The notes under the pieces: generated by a model | What the model was told of the DNA's origin: nothing | The model's input: the letters and a program-made list of their open reading frames with translations, nothing else | Database searches by the model: none | NCBI GenBank assembly: GCA_023489335.1 | Contig: JAMDCP010000007.1 | Coordinates: forward strand, 124,001 to 188,000 | Length of the DNA stretch: 64,000 nucleotides | Origin: Deltaproteobacteria bacterium | GTDB lineage: Bacteria > SZUA-79 > Acidulodesulfobacterales > Acidulodesulfobacteraceae | Reading direction: 5' to 3' | Shown: positions 55,000-64,000 of the stretch, piece by piece | How positions within the stretch are numbered: position 1 is the first letter of the stretch | How the letters are laid out: each line of letters opens with the position of its first letter | Translations under genes and position numbers: made by a program

Positions 55000-56436
55000 T
55001 CATTTTTTCCATAACGGCTTAACTAATTTCCATGTCGGGCTGTTTACCGCCAGGTCCATATCCCTTGCAAATATTTCAAAGCCGTCGTAGCCGTGATAAG
55101 GCCCGGAATAATCCCATGAGTGCATCTGCCTGAAAGGTATCCCCATTTTCTGAAAAACATATTTTTCTTTTATGCCGGAGGCGACCAAATCAGGCTTAAG
55201 CCTGTTTGCAAGCTCGACAAATTCGTATTCGTTCATATCGTCGGCAATAATAGCTCCGTCTTCCAGTTCTTTTGTCGTTCTTTCATAATCATCGCTATGG
55301 GCAAATTCATATGCCGCAGATACAACCTTCATCCCTAAATCTTCATATGCTCCTACTATATGACGGGGCCTTAAACCTCCGACTAATATCATTACTTTTT
55401 TGCCTTCCAATCTCGGCCTGTATTTATCGATAACTTCCTGCATTTTAGGTTCGTATGCCTTAATAACCTCTTCGGATTTTGCCTGAATATTTTCGTCGAA
55501 TAATTTTGCGATATTTCTGATGCTTTCTTTTATTTTGGTGGGACCGAAGAAATTATATTCAATCCATGGAATACCGAACTTTTCCTCGAAATGCCTTGCG
55601 ATATAATTCATCGACCTGTAACAATGCAGAAGGTTATAGTTTACTCCGTGGGTTATCTTCATTTCCTCTATGGAACCGTCTCCCGACCAGTGTGCAACGA
55701 CATTTAAACCCATTTCTTTAAATATTTTCATCGACGACCAGACATCCCCGCCTATATTATAATCGCCGAGTACTGCGACATCATACGGCGTTTTTTTGCT
55801 TTCATCTATTTCGCCTTTTCCGACGACAAAATCCCTTATAGTATCGTTTGCTATGTGATGCCCCAAAGACTGGCTTACTCCCCTGAAACCTTCGCATCTC
55901 ACTGGAATTACCGGAATCTTTATTTCGCCTTCCATTTTTTTCGCCACAGCCTCGATATCGTCGCCTATTAAGCCTATCGGGCATTCCGAATCTATAACTA
56001 TGCCTTTTGCCGACGGAAAGAGTTCGTGCAGCTCTTTAATTGCCTGTTCCAATTTTTTATCGCCGCCAAAAACTATATCCCTTTCCTTAAAATCCGTGGT
56101 GAATTGAAAAGACACGAAGTTTTCGACCCCGGGCTCGCCGTTAGCCAGATTTCTTCTTGTGCCCCAGCTGTACATTCCGCATCCTATCGGACCGTGGCTT
56201 ATATTAATAACGTCTTTAACCGGTCCCCAGACGACGCCCTTTGAACCTGCGTAGGCGCATCCTCTCGGAGTCATAACGCCCGGAAGTGATTTAACATTCG
56301 ATTTTGCCACGCAGCTCCCGCAGGTCTCTTTATTATTTACGGCGAAATGTTCTTTTCTGTTTTTCTTCGCCTTTTCGGAATAGACATTAAGAATATCCTC
56401 CACTATTTCTTCGCTCTTTTTAAAGTCAACAGCCAT
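55000..56436 (-). CDS. nifD: nitrogenase molybdenum-iron protein alpha chain
   Basis: Alpha subunit of MoFe nitrogenase, 478 aa. P-cluster ligands lie in [41 protein letters not shown] and [13 protein letters not shown]; the FeMo-co cysteine in [14 protein letters not shown] and the FeMo-co histidine in [17 protein letters not shown]. The residues fit the molybdenum enzyme rather than Vnf or Anf. It does not have the about 50-residue insertion of Clostridium-type NifD, as far as I can judge. A GAGGAGG ribosome site precedes it. Confidence 0.97.
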   Translation of the reverse strand: MAVDFKKSEEIVEDILNVYSEKAKKNRKEHFAVNNKETCGSCVAKSNVKSLPGVMTPRGCAYAGSKGVVWGPVKDVINISHGPIGCGMYSWGTRRNLANGEPGVENFVSFQFTTDFKERDIVFGGDKKLEQAIKELHELFPSAKGIVIDSECPIGLIGDDIEAVAKKMEGEIKIPVIPVRCEGFRGVSQSLGHHIANDTIRDFVVGKGEIDESKKTPYDVAVLGDYNIGGDVWSSMKIFKEMGLNVVAHWSGDGSIEEMKITHGVNYNLLHCYRSMNYIARHFEEKFGIPWIEYNFFGPTKIKESIRNIAKLFDENIQAKSEEVIKAYEPKMQEVIDKYRPRLEGKKVMILVGGLRPRHIVGAYEDLGMKVVSAAYEFAHSDDYERTTKELEDGAIIADDMNEYEFVELANRLKPDLVASGIKEKYVFQKMGIPFRQMHSWDYSGPYHGYDGFEIFARDMDLAVNSPTWKLVKPLWKK

Positions 56437-56473
56437 CTTGCCTCCTCAATATTTATTATTTTTTTTGATTGCG

Positions 56474-56770
56474 CTATTTTGTGAGCGGCGCAAATTTATG
56501 TAAATGCATCGTCTTATTTTTAGGGCAGACCTTTTCGCAGGACATATCGCCGATACAATCATCCATGCTTTCTATTCTAACAATCATCTTATCCCCGTCG
56601 TCTTCAAACATATAAACGCCGCCCGGACAAACCTTAATACATCTGCCGCACGATATGCAGTTTTCATGATCGAATTCTACCAAAAAATGCGGGACCCATT
56701 TTCCGCCCGACCGGCGCGGCGCATTGACATAATTATCGATATTGCCGGTAAATCCATCCATGATACTCAT
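56474..56770 (-). CDS. ferredoxin with two 4Fe-4S motifs, nif-linked
   Basis: A 98 aa ferredoxin. The first cluster motif is CISCGRCIKVCPGGVYMF; the second is less regular, CIGDMSCEKVCPKNKTMH. This is the nif-type ferredoxin (FdxB/ferredoxin III-like) often found in nif operons as a donor to nitrogenase or to NifB. It is 37 bp before nifD and follows the methyltransferase gene by 19 bp. Confidence 0.88.
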   Translation of the reverse strand: MSIMDGFTGNIDNYVNAPRRSGGKWVPHFLVEFDHENCISCGRCIKVCPGGVYMFEDDGDKMIVRIESMDDCIGDMSCEKVCPKNKTMHLHKFAPLTK

Positions 56771-56789
56771 TGCTATTTTTCCTCCTTTG

Positions 56790-57647
56790 TCAAAAATTCT
56801 TAGATATTCTTATTCTTAAATCGAGTCCGTCTGTTTTTATATCGGAAAACCTTACTAAGCCGGCTTTTGATAGATATTTATCATAATCTTCCATGTCTAA
56901 AGAGCAATTTAGCTTGCGTTTTAAAGACCTTGCCTTTTGGGGATTCATATGCTTTGTAAGCATGCTAAATTCGCCATCCGGAATTTCTTTTCTAAACTCG
57001 TATATTAAAATCTCGCCGTTATCCGCCAGGACCCTGAACATTTCTTTTAGGGAGTTTAGCTTATCGTCTAAGCATTTAAATGTCCCTTTGAGGATAATTA
57101 AATTAAAACTGTCATTTTCGAAAGGGAGGTTTGCGCTATCCGCAATCATATATTGAAGCCCGCAATTATAATTATAGTAATCTGTATAACCCGCTTCCGG
57201 CCCAGGCATTTTAAACGTTATATCGTTAATTTCATATGCAAAATGTTGGGCATAATCCATTTTCGACAAATTTAGCCGCAGCATATCTCCTCCGCTTGCG
57301 CGTTTTGAAAAGCATGCCTTTTCAGCAAACGGAGATGCGGGAGGGTTTTTTTTAAAAACCTTATTTGCATGATTTATCATCGTAATAGATTTATCCACCC
57401 CAAAAACAAAAGCGCCCGGCAATACCTCGCTGATTCTTCTTGCTATATAACCGGGACCGCAGCCGAGATCTAAAACACTGTATGGAATATATGGAATATT
57501 GTTTAAAATTTTATCGACAAACGGCGCATAGTCCTCCTCCATTTTTATTTTGGTATCGCTTGTCGCAATATAAAGCTCTTCATCCTGAGAAAAACTAAGG
57601 CTTTTCGAGAGCTTGCATCCTAACACGGCATCTTCTTGCGTTTGCAT
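56790..57647 (-). CDS. class I SAM methyltransferase embedded in the nif operon
   Basis: A Rossmann-fold methyltransferase with the SAM-binding motif VLDLGCGPGYIARRISEVL near residue 60 and later IADSANLPFENDSFNLIILKG, RVLADNGEILIYEF. The substrate is not recognised. Its start overlaps the end of nifB by 28 bp, so it is co-translated with nifB, and the nif ferredoxin follows. I know no established nif role for such an enzyme. A stretch of about 25 residues (PPASPFAEKACFSKRASGG) looks like an in-frame palindromic insertion between the first motif and the ADSANL block. Confidence 0.85.
   Translation of the reverse strand: MQTQEDAVLGCKLSKSLSFSQDEELYIATSDTKIKMEEDYAPFVDKILNNIPYIPYSVLDLGCGPGYIARRISEVLPGAFVFGVDKSITMINHANKVFKKNPPASPFAEKACFSKRASGGDMLRLNLSKMDYAQHFAYEINDITFKMPGPEAGYTDYYNYNCGLQYMIADSANLPFENDSFNLIILKGTFKCLDDKLNSLKEMFRVLADNGEILIYEFRKEIPDGEFSMLTKHMNPQKARSLKRKLNCSLDMEDYDKYLSKAGLVRFSDIKTDGLDLRIRISKNF
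57285..57346. repeat. palindromic in-frame insertion in the nif methyltransferase
   Basis: On the plus strand the arms atctcctccgcttgc and gcaaacggagat are inverted copies with a 3-nt gap, and the centre ttgaaaagcatgccttttca is itself a near-perfect palindrome around gcatgc. It adds about 20 codons without a stop. It may be an inserted palindromic element tolerated in a surface loop. Confidence 0.5.
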
Positions 57648-58531
57648 CCTGATTCCCCCTCCTGTTCACTCAGTTTTTTGCTTAAATCTTCGTTTAAAAG
57701 CCCGGCGGCGTCGGACCTGCATTGTCTGCAATGGCTCATTATATTTATACCTTCAAGCCCGTCCGTAATGCCGATGACATCTCTCCTGCTTGCCCCTTTT
57801 ACGCCAATTTTATAAAAATAAGATTTTTCGGCAGGTATCATAGGCATAACATTAAACAGATATACGCCTAATTTTTTAACCGCTTCCGATAGCGCTTTCA
57901 TATGAAAGTCGTTAATGCCGGGTATAAGAACCGAATTTATTTTTATCGTAAATCCCATTTTTACCGCCTTTTCTATTCCCTCTATCTGCCGTTCCAATAA
58001 GAGTCCCGCGGCATCCTTTCCCGTATAGGAGGCGCCGTTATAATTAACATAACTGTAAATCTTTGCGGCGATAGACTCGTCTATTGCGTTAAGCGTTACG
58101 GTTATAAAATTAACGCCCTTATCTTTAAGCTCGTTTAAGTTGTCGGCCAAATTTAAACCGTTTGTGCTCATGCACAGGATAATCTCCGGAAACTCTCTTG
58201 TAATAAGTTCAAATGTTTTCATCGTATTGCGGGGCTCGGCTAAGCTGTCGCCCGGACCTGCGACTGCGGCGACGCTTATATCGTTAAAAAGGCTTTTAAC
58301 CTCATATATTCTTTTAACCGCATCTTCCGGTGTAAGCAAACCCGATGTTACCCCCGGCCTTGATTCATTTGGGCAGTCATAATCCCTGTGGCAATAGTTG
58401 CAGGAGATGTTGCATGATTTTGCAACAGGCAAATGAACCCTGCCAAAGTGTTTAGACGCTTCTTTGCTAAAACAGGGATGTTTCTCTATTGAATTCTTAT
58501 TCTTATTTAATCTAAAACCCTCTGTATTCAT
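57620..58531 (-). CDS. nifB: nitrogenase cofactor maturase NifB, core form
   Basis: NifB is a radical SAM enzyme that fuses two 4Fe-4S clusters and inserts the carbide to make the NifB cofactor. The radical SAM cluster motif is SCNISCNYCHRDYDC, preceded by GRVHLPVAK, and AVAGPGDSLAEPRNT and the C-terminal HCRQCRSDAAG are typical. At 303 aa it is the short form without a NifX-like domain; nifX is separate. It follows nifH, with two repeat copies in the gap. Confidence 0.96.
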   Translation of the reverse strand: MNTEGFRLNKNKNSIEKHPCFSKEASKHFGRVHLPVAKSCNISCNYCHRDYDCPNESRPGVTSGLLTPEDAVKRIYEVKSLFNDISVAAVAGPGDSLAEPRNTMKTFELITREFPEIILCMSTNGLNLADNLNELKDKGVNFITVTLNAIDESIAAKIYSYVNYNGASYTGKDAAGLLLERQIEGIEKAVKMGFTIKINSVLIPGINDFHMKALSEAVKKLGVYLFNVMPMIPAEKSYFYKIGVKGASRRDVIGITDGLEGINIMSHCRQCRSDAAGLLNEDLSKKLSEQEGESGCKRKKMPC

Positions 58532-58576
58532 ATATGATTACCTTTTAGATTGCCTTAAAAAATATTTACCCTGTAA

Positions 58577-58698
58577 CTCCCCTCTTCCAAAAGGGGTGGT
58601 TGTTGTTTCTCCACCGGTTGCGCTAGTAATAACCCGATAATTCCCCTTTTTTCAAAAGGGGTGTCATTTTGCCAAGGCAAAATGACGGGGTATTTATA
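58577..58698. repeat. dispersed palindromic element, copy 3 with partial duplicate
   Basis: The full copy (58641-58698) reads ttccccttttttcaaaaggggtg, then gtcattttgcc/ggcaaaatgac as a short hairpin, then ggggtatttata. A partial copy of the left end (actcccctcttccaaaaggggtgg) precedes it at 58577. The element lies between nifH and nifB, where it could act as an mRNA processing or attenuation structure. Confidence 0.72.
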
Positions 58699-58738
58699 AT
58701 AAATTTCTTTTTTCTATTTCCCCTTCCCTTCCTTAAAA

Positions 58739-59708
<970 letters not shown>

Positions 59709-59714
<6 letters not shown>

Positions 59715-59741
59715 CATCGCCACAAGCGCCCACTTGCGCTT
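59709..59741 (-). promoter_or_regulatory. tandem hairpins, candidate ANTAR antiterminator
   Basis: In RNA sense two short hairpins follow each other with one base between. P1 is AAGCGC-AAGTGG-GCGCTT, a six-base loop on a six-pair stem. P2 is TGGC-GATGAC-GCCA, a six-base loop (or a four-base loop if G and C close it). P2's 3' arm overlaps the terminator's 5' arm. This is the layout of two-hexaloop ANTAR targets. The loops match the A1/G4 rule I recall only partly (P1 has A1, P2 has G4), so the match is not proven. Confidence 0.55.
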
Positions 59742-59858
59742 TTATTTACTTTTAATTTTAAAATTTTAAAGTAAGTTAAATAATAAACTCCTTTTTATTT
59801 TTTTAATTTTGATTTTAAATTTTATTTAATTTAATTAATTTATTTTATTTAAATTAAG

Positions 59859-59874
59859 AGCAATTTTCATGCCA
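59859..59874 (-). promoter_or_regulatory. sigma-54 promoter of the nifH operon
   Basis: On the minus strand the sequence is TGGCATGAAAATTGCT, matching the -24/-12 consensus TGGCACGN4TTGCW with GG and GC ten bases apart. Transcription would start near 59848, leaving a leader of about 245 nt before nifH. No TGT-N10-ACA NifA site was found upstream. Confidence 0.85.
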
Positions 59875-60080
59875 TAACTTTTGTTTAATAGTCATCTATA
59901 ATCATAATGGTTTATCCACCCCTTTTTTAATCTGGTATCGTAATTTAATTTGCTTATTTTTTAGTCATAGTTTGATTAAATATACGGCAACTATGCAAAC
60001 TTTTAATATTATCTATAAAAACTTTAAATGGATATAAGTAAAAAGGCACTTTATAATATGTCGAGTTTTAACAGGTTTTC

Positions 60081-60096
60081 TGGCATAGAATATGCT
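60081..60096 (+). promoter_or_regulatory. sigma-54 promoter of nifV
   Basis: The plus strand reads TGGCATAGAATATGCT, with GG and GC ten bases apart, a good -24/-12 element. The predicted transcription start lies only about 2 nt before the ATG at 60109, so the transcript would be nearly leaderless. It is divergent from the nifH promoter. Confidence 0.7.
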
Positions 60097-60108
60097 TTTT
60101 AATTTAAT

Positions 60109-61248
60109 ATGAAAAAAATTATTATCAACGATACGACATTACGGGACGGGGAACAAACAGCAGGGATTGTTTTTGGGGTAGATGAAAAATTGCTGATTGC
60201 CAAAATGCTTGACGAGATAGGTGTGGATGAGATAGAAGCAGGCATTCCGGTAATGGGTGGAGCCGAAAAATTAGCAATTAAAAAGATAAACGGGCTGGGG
60301 TTGAATGCAAAAATAGTTGGTTGGAACAGGGCTAAGCCGGAAGATATTTACGCATCGTTAGATATTGGGCTTAAATTTATCCATATATCAATTCCCGTTT
60401 CCCAAATTCATATGGAATATAAATTAAAAAAAGATTTTCAATATATTAAAAATCGCCTCATCGATATTCTAAGGATACTGAATAAAGAAGGAGTAAAATA
60501 TTCCGTGGGCGGCGAAGATTCATCAAGGGCCGCGGAAGGCACTATTATCGAGATAATAAAAATCGCTAAAGAGGAGGGGGCTTATAAATATAGATATTCT
60601 GATACCGTAGGGATGCTTAATCCGTTAAAAACCTTCGAAAATATAAAAAAAATAACATCGTTATTTAAAGGCATAATAATAGAAATTCACACCCATAACG
60701 ACTTCGGCATGGCTTCCGCAAATTCGGTTGCCGCTTTAGCGGCAGGGGCTGATTCTTTATCCGGCAGTATATCCGGAATTGGCGAAAGAGCTGGAAATTG
60801 CGCATTGGAAGAGGTAATCGCGTATTTAAATTTTATAGAAAATAAAAAAATTAAATTCGATTTTATAAAGGCAAAAAATTTGGCAAAATTTATATCGAAG
60901 ATAACAAAAAGGCCAATCCCTGTTTATAAGCCAATCTTCGGCAAAAATATCTTTTACCATGAAGCAGGAATTCATACCGATGGAATATTAAAAAACCCTA
61001 TAAATTATGAAGCCTATCCGCCCGAATATGCAGGGACTAAAAGAAAACTCTTAATAGGAAAACATAGCGGTTCCGCAGCAATCAAATATAAGCTGAATAA
61101 AATGGGGCTTCAAATGAATAACGAGGATGCCAAAAATATTCTCGATATTGTGAAAGCAGAGTCGGTTAAATTAAAAAGATGCTTAACGGATAAAGAGATT
61201 GAATCCATTTATAACGATTATAATAATAGGTATATAACAGGTATATAA
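60109..61248 (+). CDS. nifV: homocitrate synthase NifV
   Basis: NifV condenses acetyl-CoA and 2-oxoglutarate to homocitrate, the organic ligand of the FeMo cofactor. It starts KIIINDTTLRDGEQTAGI, the metal and substrate block, with the metal-binding IHTHNDFGMASANS and the GERAGNCALEEV block. The length (379 aa) is typical. Its sigma-54 promoter and place next to nifH support NifV over isopropylmalate or other homologues. No ribosome site lies before the ATG, which fits a leaderless start. Confidence 0.93.
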   Translation: MKKIIINDTTLRDGEQTAGIVFGVDEKLLIAKMLDEIGVDEIEAGIPVMGGAEKLAIKKINGLGLNAKIVGWNRAKPEDIYASLDIGLKFIHISIPVSQIHMEYKLKKDFQYIKNRLIDILRILNKEGVKYSVGGEDSSRAAEGTIIEIIKIAKEEGAYKYRYSDTVGMLNPLKTFENIKKITSLFKGIIIEIHTHNDFGMASANSVAALAAGADSLSGSISGIGERAGNCALEEVIAYLNFIENKKIKFDFIKAKNLAKFISKITKRPIPVYKPIFGKNIFYHEAGIHTDGILKNPINYEAYPPEYAGTKRKLLIGKHSGSAAIKYKLNKMGLQMNNEDAKNILDIVKAESVKLKRCLTDKEIESIYNDYNNRYITGI

Positions 61249-61255
61249 ATAGTTA

Positions 61256-62284
61256 TTACCTATCCTGATTTACCAAACCAGCTTTGTTTATTAAAATATA
61301 CACTCCCCAAATAACTATAAATAAAACCGCAATAGCTGCCCCGATTGCTGAAAAACTAAGATGCAATAAAGCGCCGATAAACCCCTTTTTATAACCCGCT
61401 TCCAAAGCCAAAACCTGAAACCATTCAATGGTTCCTATTAGTAAAGCAAGGACAACCGACAAGGTTGTAAGAGATATATTATACTTAATCTTTCTAATAG
61501 GGTTTATAAATGCCCATTTATATGCAAAAAGCATTATAACGCTATCCGTAGAATCTAAAAACATCATTCCTGAAGCAAACAAAAATGGAAGAATCAAAAC
61601 AACTAATATAGATTTTTCGTTTAAGGCAGCCGAAACAGTTATTCCTAACAGTAAAACCTCCGTTGCGGTATCAAAGCCAAGCCCAAAAAGCACACCCACG
61701 GGATACATTTGATAGCTGGAATTTATTGAATTATAAAATTTTTTAAAAAAACGGTTCATAAAGCCCAACTTAGACATTTCTTCTTCGATTTCTTTATTTG
61801 ACGCTTTTTTGGCTTTAATATCCCTATACGTCTTTATTATGCTTATCAAAACAGTAATATTCATTAATGCAATGATATACAAAAATAAAGCAGAAACAGA
61901 GGCGCCTAAAATTGCGCCAATATGGCCAAGCCAATTAATATTGGCTGAAATAAAAGATGCTGAAATCACAAAAACAATAGCCATTATCAATACTATCGTG
62001 GAATGCCCCAAAGAAAAGAAGAGGCCCACGCCAACCTGTTTTTTTCCATCATTGACAAGTTTTCTGGTAACATTATCGATTGCCGTAATATGGTCTGCGT
62101 CCATGGCATGTTTCAGACCTAAAAGAAAGGCAAGCGAGCCTAAGGCTAAAAACTGCATATCGCTATAAGAAAGGTAAAAAAGAACGGCCCAACAAACAAT
62201 AATAAAAAGAACAAGAAAAGAGTATAAAAAAATAATTTTAAATTTTAAGGGTTTGGAATTAAAAACATCTTTTTTGATAAACAT
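61256..62284 (-). CDS. nickel/cobalt permease, NiCoT family
   Basis: An eight-segment membrane transporter with the signature LGLKHAMDADHITAIDNVTRKL (the HX4DH metal motif) and LGFDTATEVLLLGI. Family members import nickel or cobalt. I use the ATG at 62284, which has CAGGAGG upstream, dropping 25 residues of the track ORF. It begins 4 bp after the oxidoreductase gene and so shares an operon with the CO dehydrogenase gene, whose active site needs nickel. Confidence 0.92.
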   Translation of the reverse strand: MFIKKDVFNSKPLKFKIIFLYSFLVLFIIVCWAVLFYLSYSDMQFLALGSLAFLLGLKHAMDADHITAIDNVTRKLVNDGKKQVGVGLFFSLGHSTIVLIMAIVFVISASFISANINWLGHIGAILGASVSALFLYIIALMNITVLISIIKTYRDIKAKKASNKEIEEEMSKLGFMNRFFKKFYNSINSSYQMYPVGVLFGLGFDTATEVLLLGITVSAALNEKSILVVLILPFLFASGMMFLDSTDSVIMLFAYKWAFINPIRKIKYNISLTTLSVVLALLIGTIEWFQVLALEAGYKKGFIGALLHLSFSAIGAAIAVLFIVIWGVYILINKAGLVNQDR

Positions 62285-62288
62285 TTTA

Positions 62289-63455
62289 TTATCCTCCTGC
62301 CAATGAATAAGGGACGCGCTTATTAATAAGAGAGAGATATAATCCGCCTTTGGCGACATCTTTTATTAATTGTACGCCATTTATACATTCATTTTCATCT
62401 AAGTATATTTTCTTAATTCCTTTTGAATCTTGATGTTTCAGTGTCTTTGAGCCTCTTTGGATACCGGCGGAAAAAACCGGTAATCCAAAGAGGGTTACCA
62501 CATTCATATCGGTAAAAGGGGCTGCGTATCTCTTTTTTAAACCCATCATATTTAATCCTGCAATCCTTCCTCCTTTTGCGGCATAAAACCAGATGGGATT
62601 GATTTTTCTCTCTCCCTGAATTTCCATTTCAGCTATATCGCCGGCAGCGTATATATTGGGTATATTAGTTCTCATGCCGTCATCCACAATAATGCCCTTA
62701 TCGACTTTAATAGAATTATCCCTTATCATCTCAAGGTTAGGCGCTACTCCTACGGCTATAACCACCAATTCACAGGGGATTATTTCTTCTTTCGTATCAA
62801 TCCCTGCAATATTCCCTTTTTTTCTACATATCGCCTTTACTTCTTTTCCCGTCATTATTTTTACGCCGTTTTTTTCCATATGGCTTGTTACTAATTCTGC
62901 CGTTTCGTTGTCCAGCATTCTTGGTAAAACCCTGTTATCTCTTTCTATTACAGTGACACCGACCCCTTTTTTTATAAATGCCTCCGCTACCTCTAATCCT
63001 ATAAAACCTGCCCCCACAATTACAGCCGAATTTATCTTTTTAAGATTTGAAATGATACGGTCGGCATCCGACATGGTCTTGAAGGAAAACACCCCGCCGC
63101 CTTCAATATTAGGTAATTTAGGCATAATAGGATTTGAACCGGCGGCTATCAGGAGCGTATCATAAAATAGTTCACGACCGTCGGAGAGTCTTATGCTTCG
63201 TTCTTCAACTTTAATTTCTGCAACGGCATTGCCAAATATAGTTTCCACCCTTTGTTCATCGTAAAAACGTTCATTCTTTAGATAGAGTCTATCCTTTGCA
63301 ATTTCACCGCTTAAATAGTTTGCGAGAAAACAAGGGGTATAAAAGGATTCATTTTCCTTTGATATTATTGTAATCCCGCAATTTTTATCTATTTCGCGTA
63401 TCGCCTCTACGGCGTTTAAGGCGGCGACACCGTTTCCTATAATAACTATCTTCAT
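62289..63455 (-). CDS. FAD-dependent pyridine nucleotide oxidoreductase
   Basis: A 388 aa flavoprotein with the FAD fold VIIGNGVAALNAVEAIREI, second nucleotide fold AVIVGAGFIGLEVAEAFIKKGVGVTVIE, and the FAD site IYAAGDIAEME. It is of the rubredoxin-reductase/NADH-oxidase type. It lies 4 bp after cooS. Similar genes accompany CO dehydrogenase in other genomes and may pass its electrons to NAD(P); that role is inferred. The 169 aa plus-strand ORF inside it is a shadow. Confidence 0.9.
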   Translation of the reverse strand: MKIVIIGNGVAALNAVEAIREIDKNCGITIISKENESFYTPCFLANYLSGEIAKDRLYLKNERFYDEQRVETIFGNAVAEIKVEERSIRLSDGRELFYDTLLIAAGSNPIMPKLPNIEGGGVFSFKTMSDADRIISNLKKINSAVIVGAGFIGLEVAEAFIKKGVGVTVIERDNRVLPRMLDNETAELVTSHMEKNGVKIMTGKEVKAICRKKGNIAGIDTKEEIIPCELVVIAVGVAPNLEMIRDNSIKVDKGIIVDDGMRTNIPNIYAAGDIAEMEIQGERKINPIWFYAAKGGRIAGLNMMGLKKRYAAPFTDMNVVTLFGLPVFSAGIQRGSKTLKHQDSKGIKKIYLDENECINGVQLIKDVAKGGLYLSLINKRVPYSLAGG

Positions 63456-63459
63456 TTTT

Positions 63460-64000
63460 TTATATACCTAACTCCGTTCTTTTATGTTTTATGTGCGAGA
63501 TAATTCCTGCCGCCGCCTTTACAGGATCCAATTCCACATACACTTTGCCGCCGGTAATACCTTCCAAATCCTTTGTTAACACGTTTGTAGCAACGGGACT
63601 TCCTAAAATTCTGGGGCTTGGCGCTATGTGCACAAAAAGTCCAAGGGCAAGAAACCATGTCCCTATGGAGACAGCTTTCTCTTGAACAAGTTCTGGCGCA
63701 GATCCCGCAACGGGTAATTGACTAATTTTTACACCCATTCTATCCGCCAATGCGCCAAGCAAAGTTCCAATTCTTGCGTTATCTACACATGAGCCCATGT
63801 GCCAAACCGGAGGCAACGGCACATCAGGCCCTGCGGCCTTTCCAAGCGCATGTAAAACAGTTTTTAGTCCTTCCCCGCAATATTTATCGGTGGCGGATGA
63901 GTCCATTAAGCCGGCCTGAATGCAGATTTGAGCCGTACACCCCGTGGTAACGACCAGCACGTTATTTTTTAAAAGTTCTTTTGTCATCTTTTCCGTCATA
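63460..64000 (-). CDS. cooS: Ni-Fe carbon monoxide dehydrogenase, C-terminal part
   Basis: The last about 180 residues of an anaerobic CO dehydrogenase catalytic subunit, which interconverts CO and CO2 at a Ni-Fe-S cluster. Cysteine motifs are VVTTGCTAQ, KYCGEGL and MGSCVDNARIG, the usual C-cluster ligand regions, followed by the conserved end LGSPVATNVLTKDLEGITGGKVYV. The ATG at 63999 given in the track is internal; the gene runs beyond the window. It begins an operon with a flavin oxidoreductase and a nickel permease. Confidence 0.95.
   Translation of the reverse strand, partial: MTEKMTKELLKNNVLVVTTGCTAQICIQAGLMDSSATDKYCGEGLKTVLHALGKAAGPDVPLPPVWHMGSCVDNARIGTLLGALADRMGVKISQLPVAGSAPELVQEKAVSIGTWFLALGLFVHIAPSPRILGSPVATNVLTKDLEGITGGKVYVELDPVKAAAGIISHIKHKRTELGI

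Noticed and set aside
55802-55984. 60 aa minus-strand ORF in nifD region
   Set aside because: It lies in another frame of nifD and is arginine-rich shadow sequence.
60058-60072. Possible NifA site TGT...ACA between nifH and nifV
   Set aside because: The spacing is nine bases instead of ten and it nearly abuts the nifV -24 element, so it does not qualify as an upstream activator site.
62656-63165. 169 aa plus-strand ORF
   Set aside because: It is antisense to the flavin oxidoreductase, with Ser/Pro/Thr-rich shadow composition and no domain.

Overview
The window is AT-rich and densely packed. It comes from a Gram-negative, probably anaerobic bacterium with an autotrophic or sulfur-linked lifestyle. 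Lipid A, Kdo and heptose genes, LptE and an RlpA-type lipoprotein point to an outer membrane. Molybdenum nitrogenase, a Ni-Fe carbon monoxide dehydrogenase and an exported DsrE-like protein point to anaerobic metabolism. My guess is a deltaproteobacterial-type lineage, but I cannot fix the taxon from sequence alone.

Layout. 1-8.8 kb: hisG-hisD-hisC (hisC runs off the edge), then murA, prmC, prfA, thyX, rpmE, kdsB and an RlpA-like lipoprotein, all on the minus strand. 8.9-13.8 kb, plus strand: a sigma-70 promoter, a SAM-I riboswitch with terminator, then a threonine-synthase-like gene, a sulfur carrier fused to a NIL domain, a ThiF/MoeB-type activating enzyme, a TusA-like protein, a cysteine-synthase-like enzyme and a JAMM peptidase. 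This looks like a protein-thiocarboxylate sulfur amino acid pathway. 13.8-30.6 kb: EamA permease, HicBA, coaBC, phosphosugar enzymes including a nucleotidyltransferase fused to a degenerate phosphomutase, PAP2, lptE, leuS, lspA, pgk, gap, two metallo-beta-lactamase-fold proteins and an HD-GYP protein.

30.6-48.8 kb: tRNA-Leu(GAG), secG, holA, rpsT, an envelope cluster (gmhB, an LpxL-type acyltransferase, and lpxK split by a frameshift in an A10 tract), an aminotransferase, coaD, a copper-type P-ATPase, phosphoketolase, a scar of decayed defence/toxin genes (RhuM, MNT and HEPN fragments), VapBC, rsmD, a Crp/Fnr regulator, an aminopeptidase and small genes.

48.8-61.2 kb: a nif cluster read as nifH-nifB-methyltransferase-ferredoxin-nifD-nifK-nifE-nifN-nifX-ANTAR regulator-nifI1-nifI2, with nifV divergent. 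Both nifH and nifV have clear sigma-54 -24/-12 elements. The nifH leader (about 245 nt) carries two short hairpins, the second of which overlaps and excludes a strong intrinsic terminator. Together with the ANTAR regulator encoded in the same cluster, this suggests antitermination control of nitrogen fixation, which I consider the most interesting signal. 61.2-64 kb: the end of a CO dehydrogenase operon (cooS C-terminus, FAD oxidoreductase, nickel permease).

A dispersed repeat family with constant ends and variable palindromic cores, and several in-frame insertions in coding genes (prmC, the nif methyltransferase, hisG), suggest small palindromic elements that spread in this genome.
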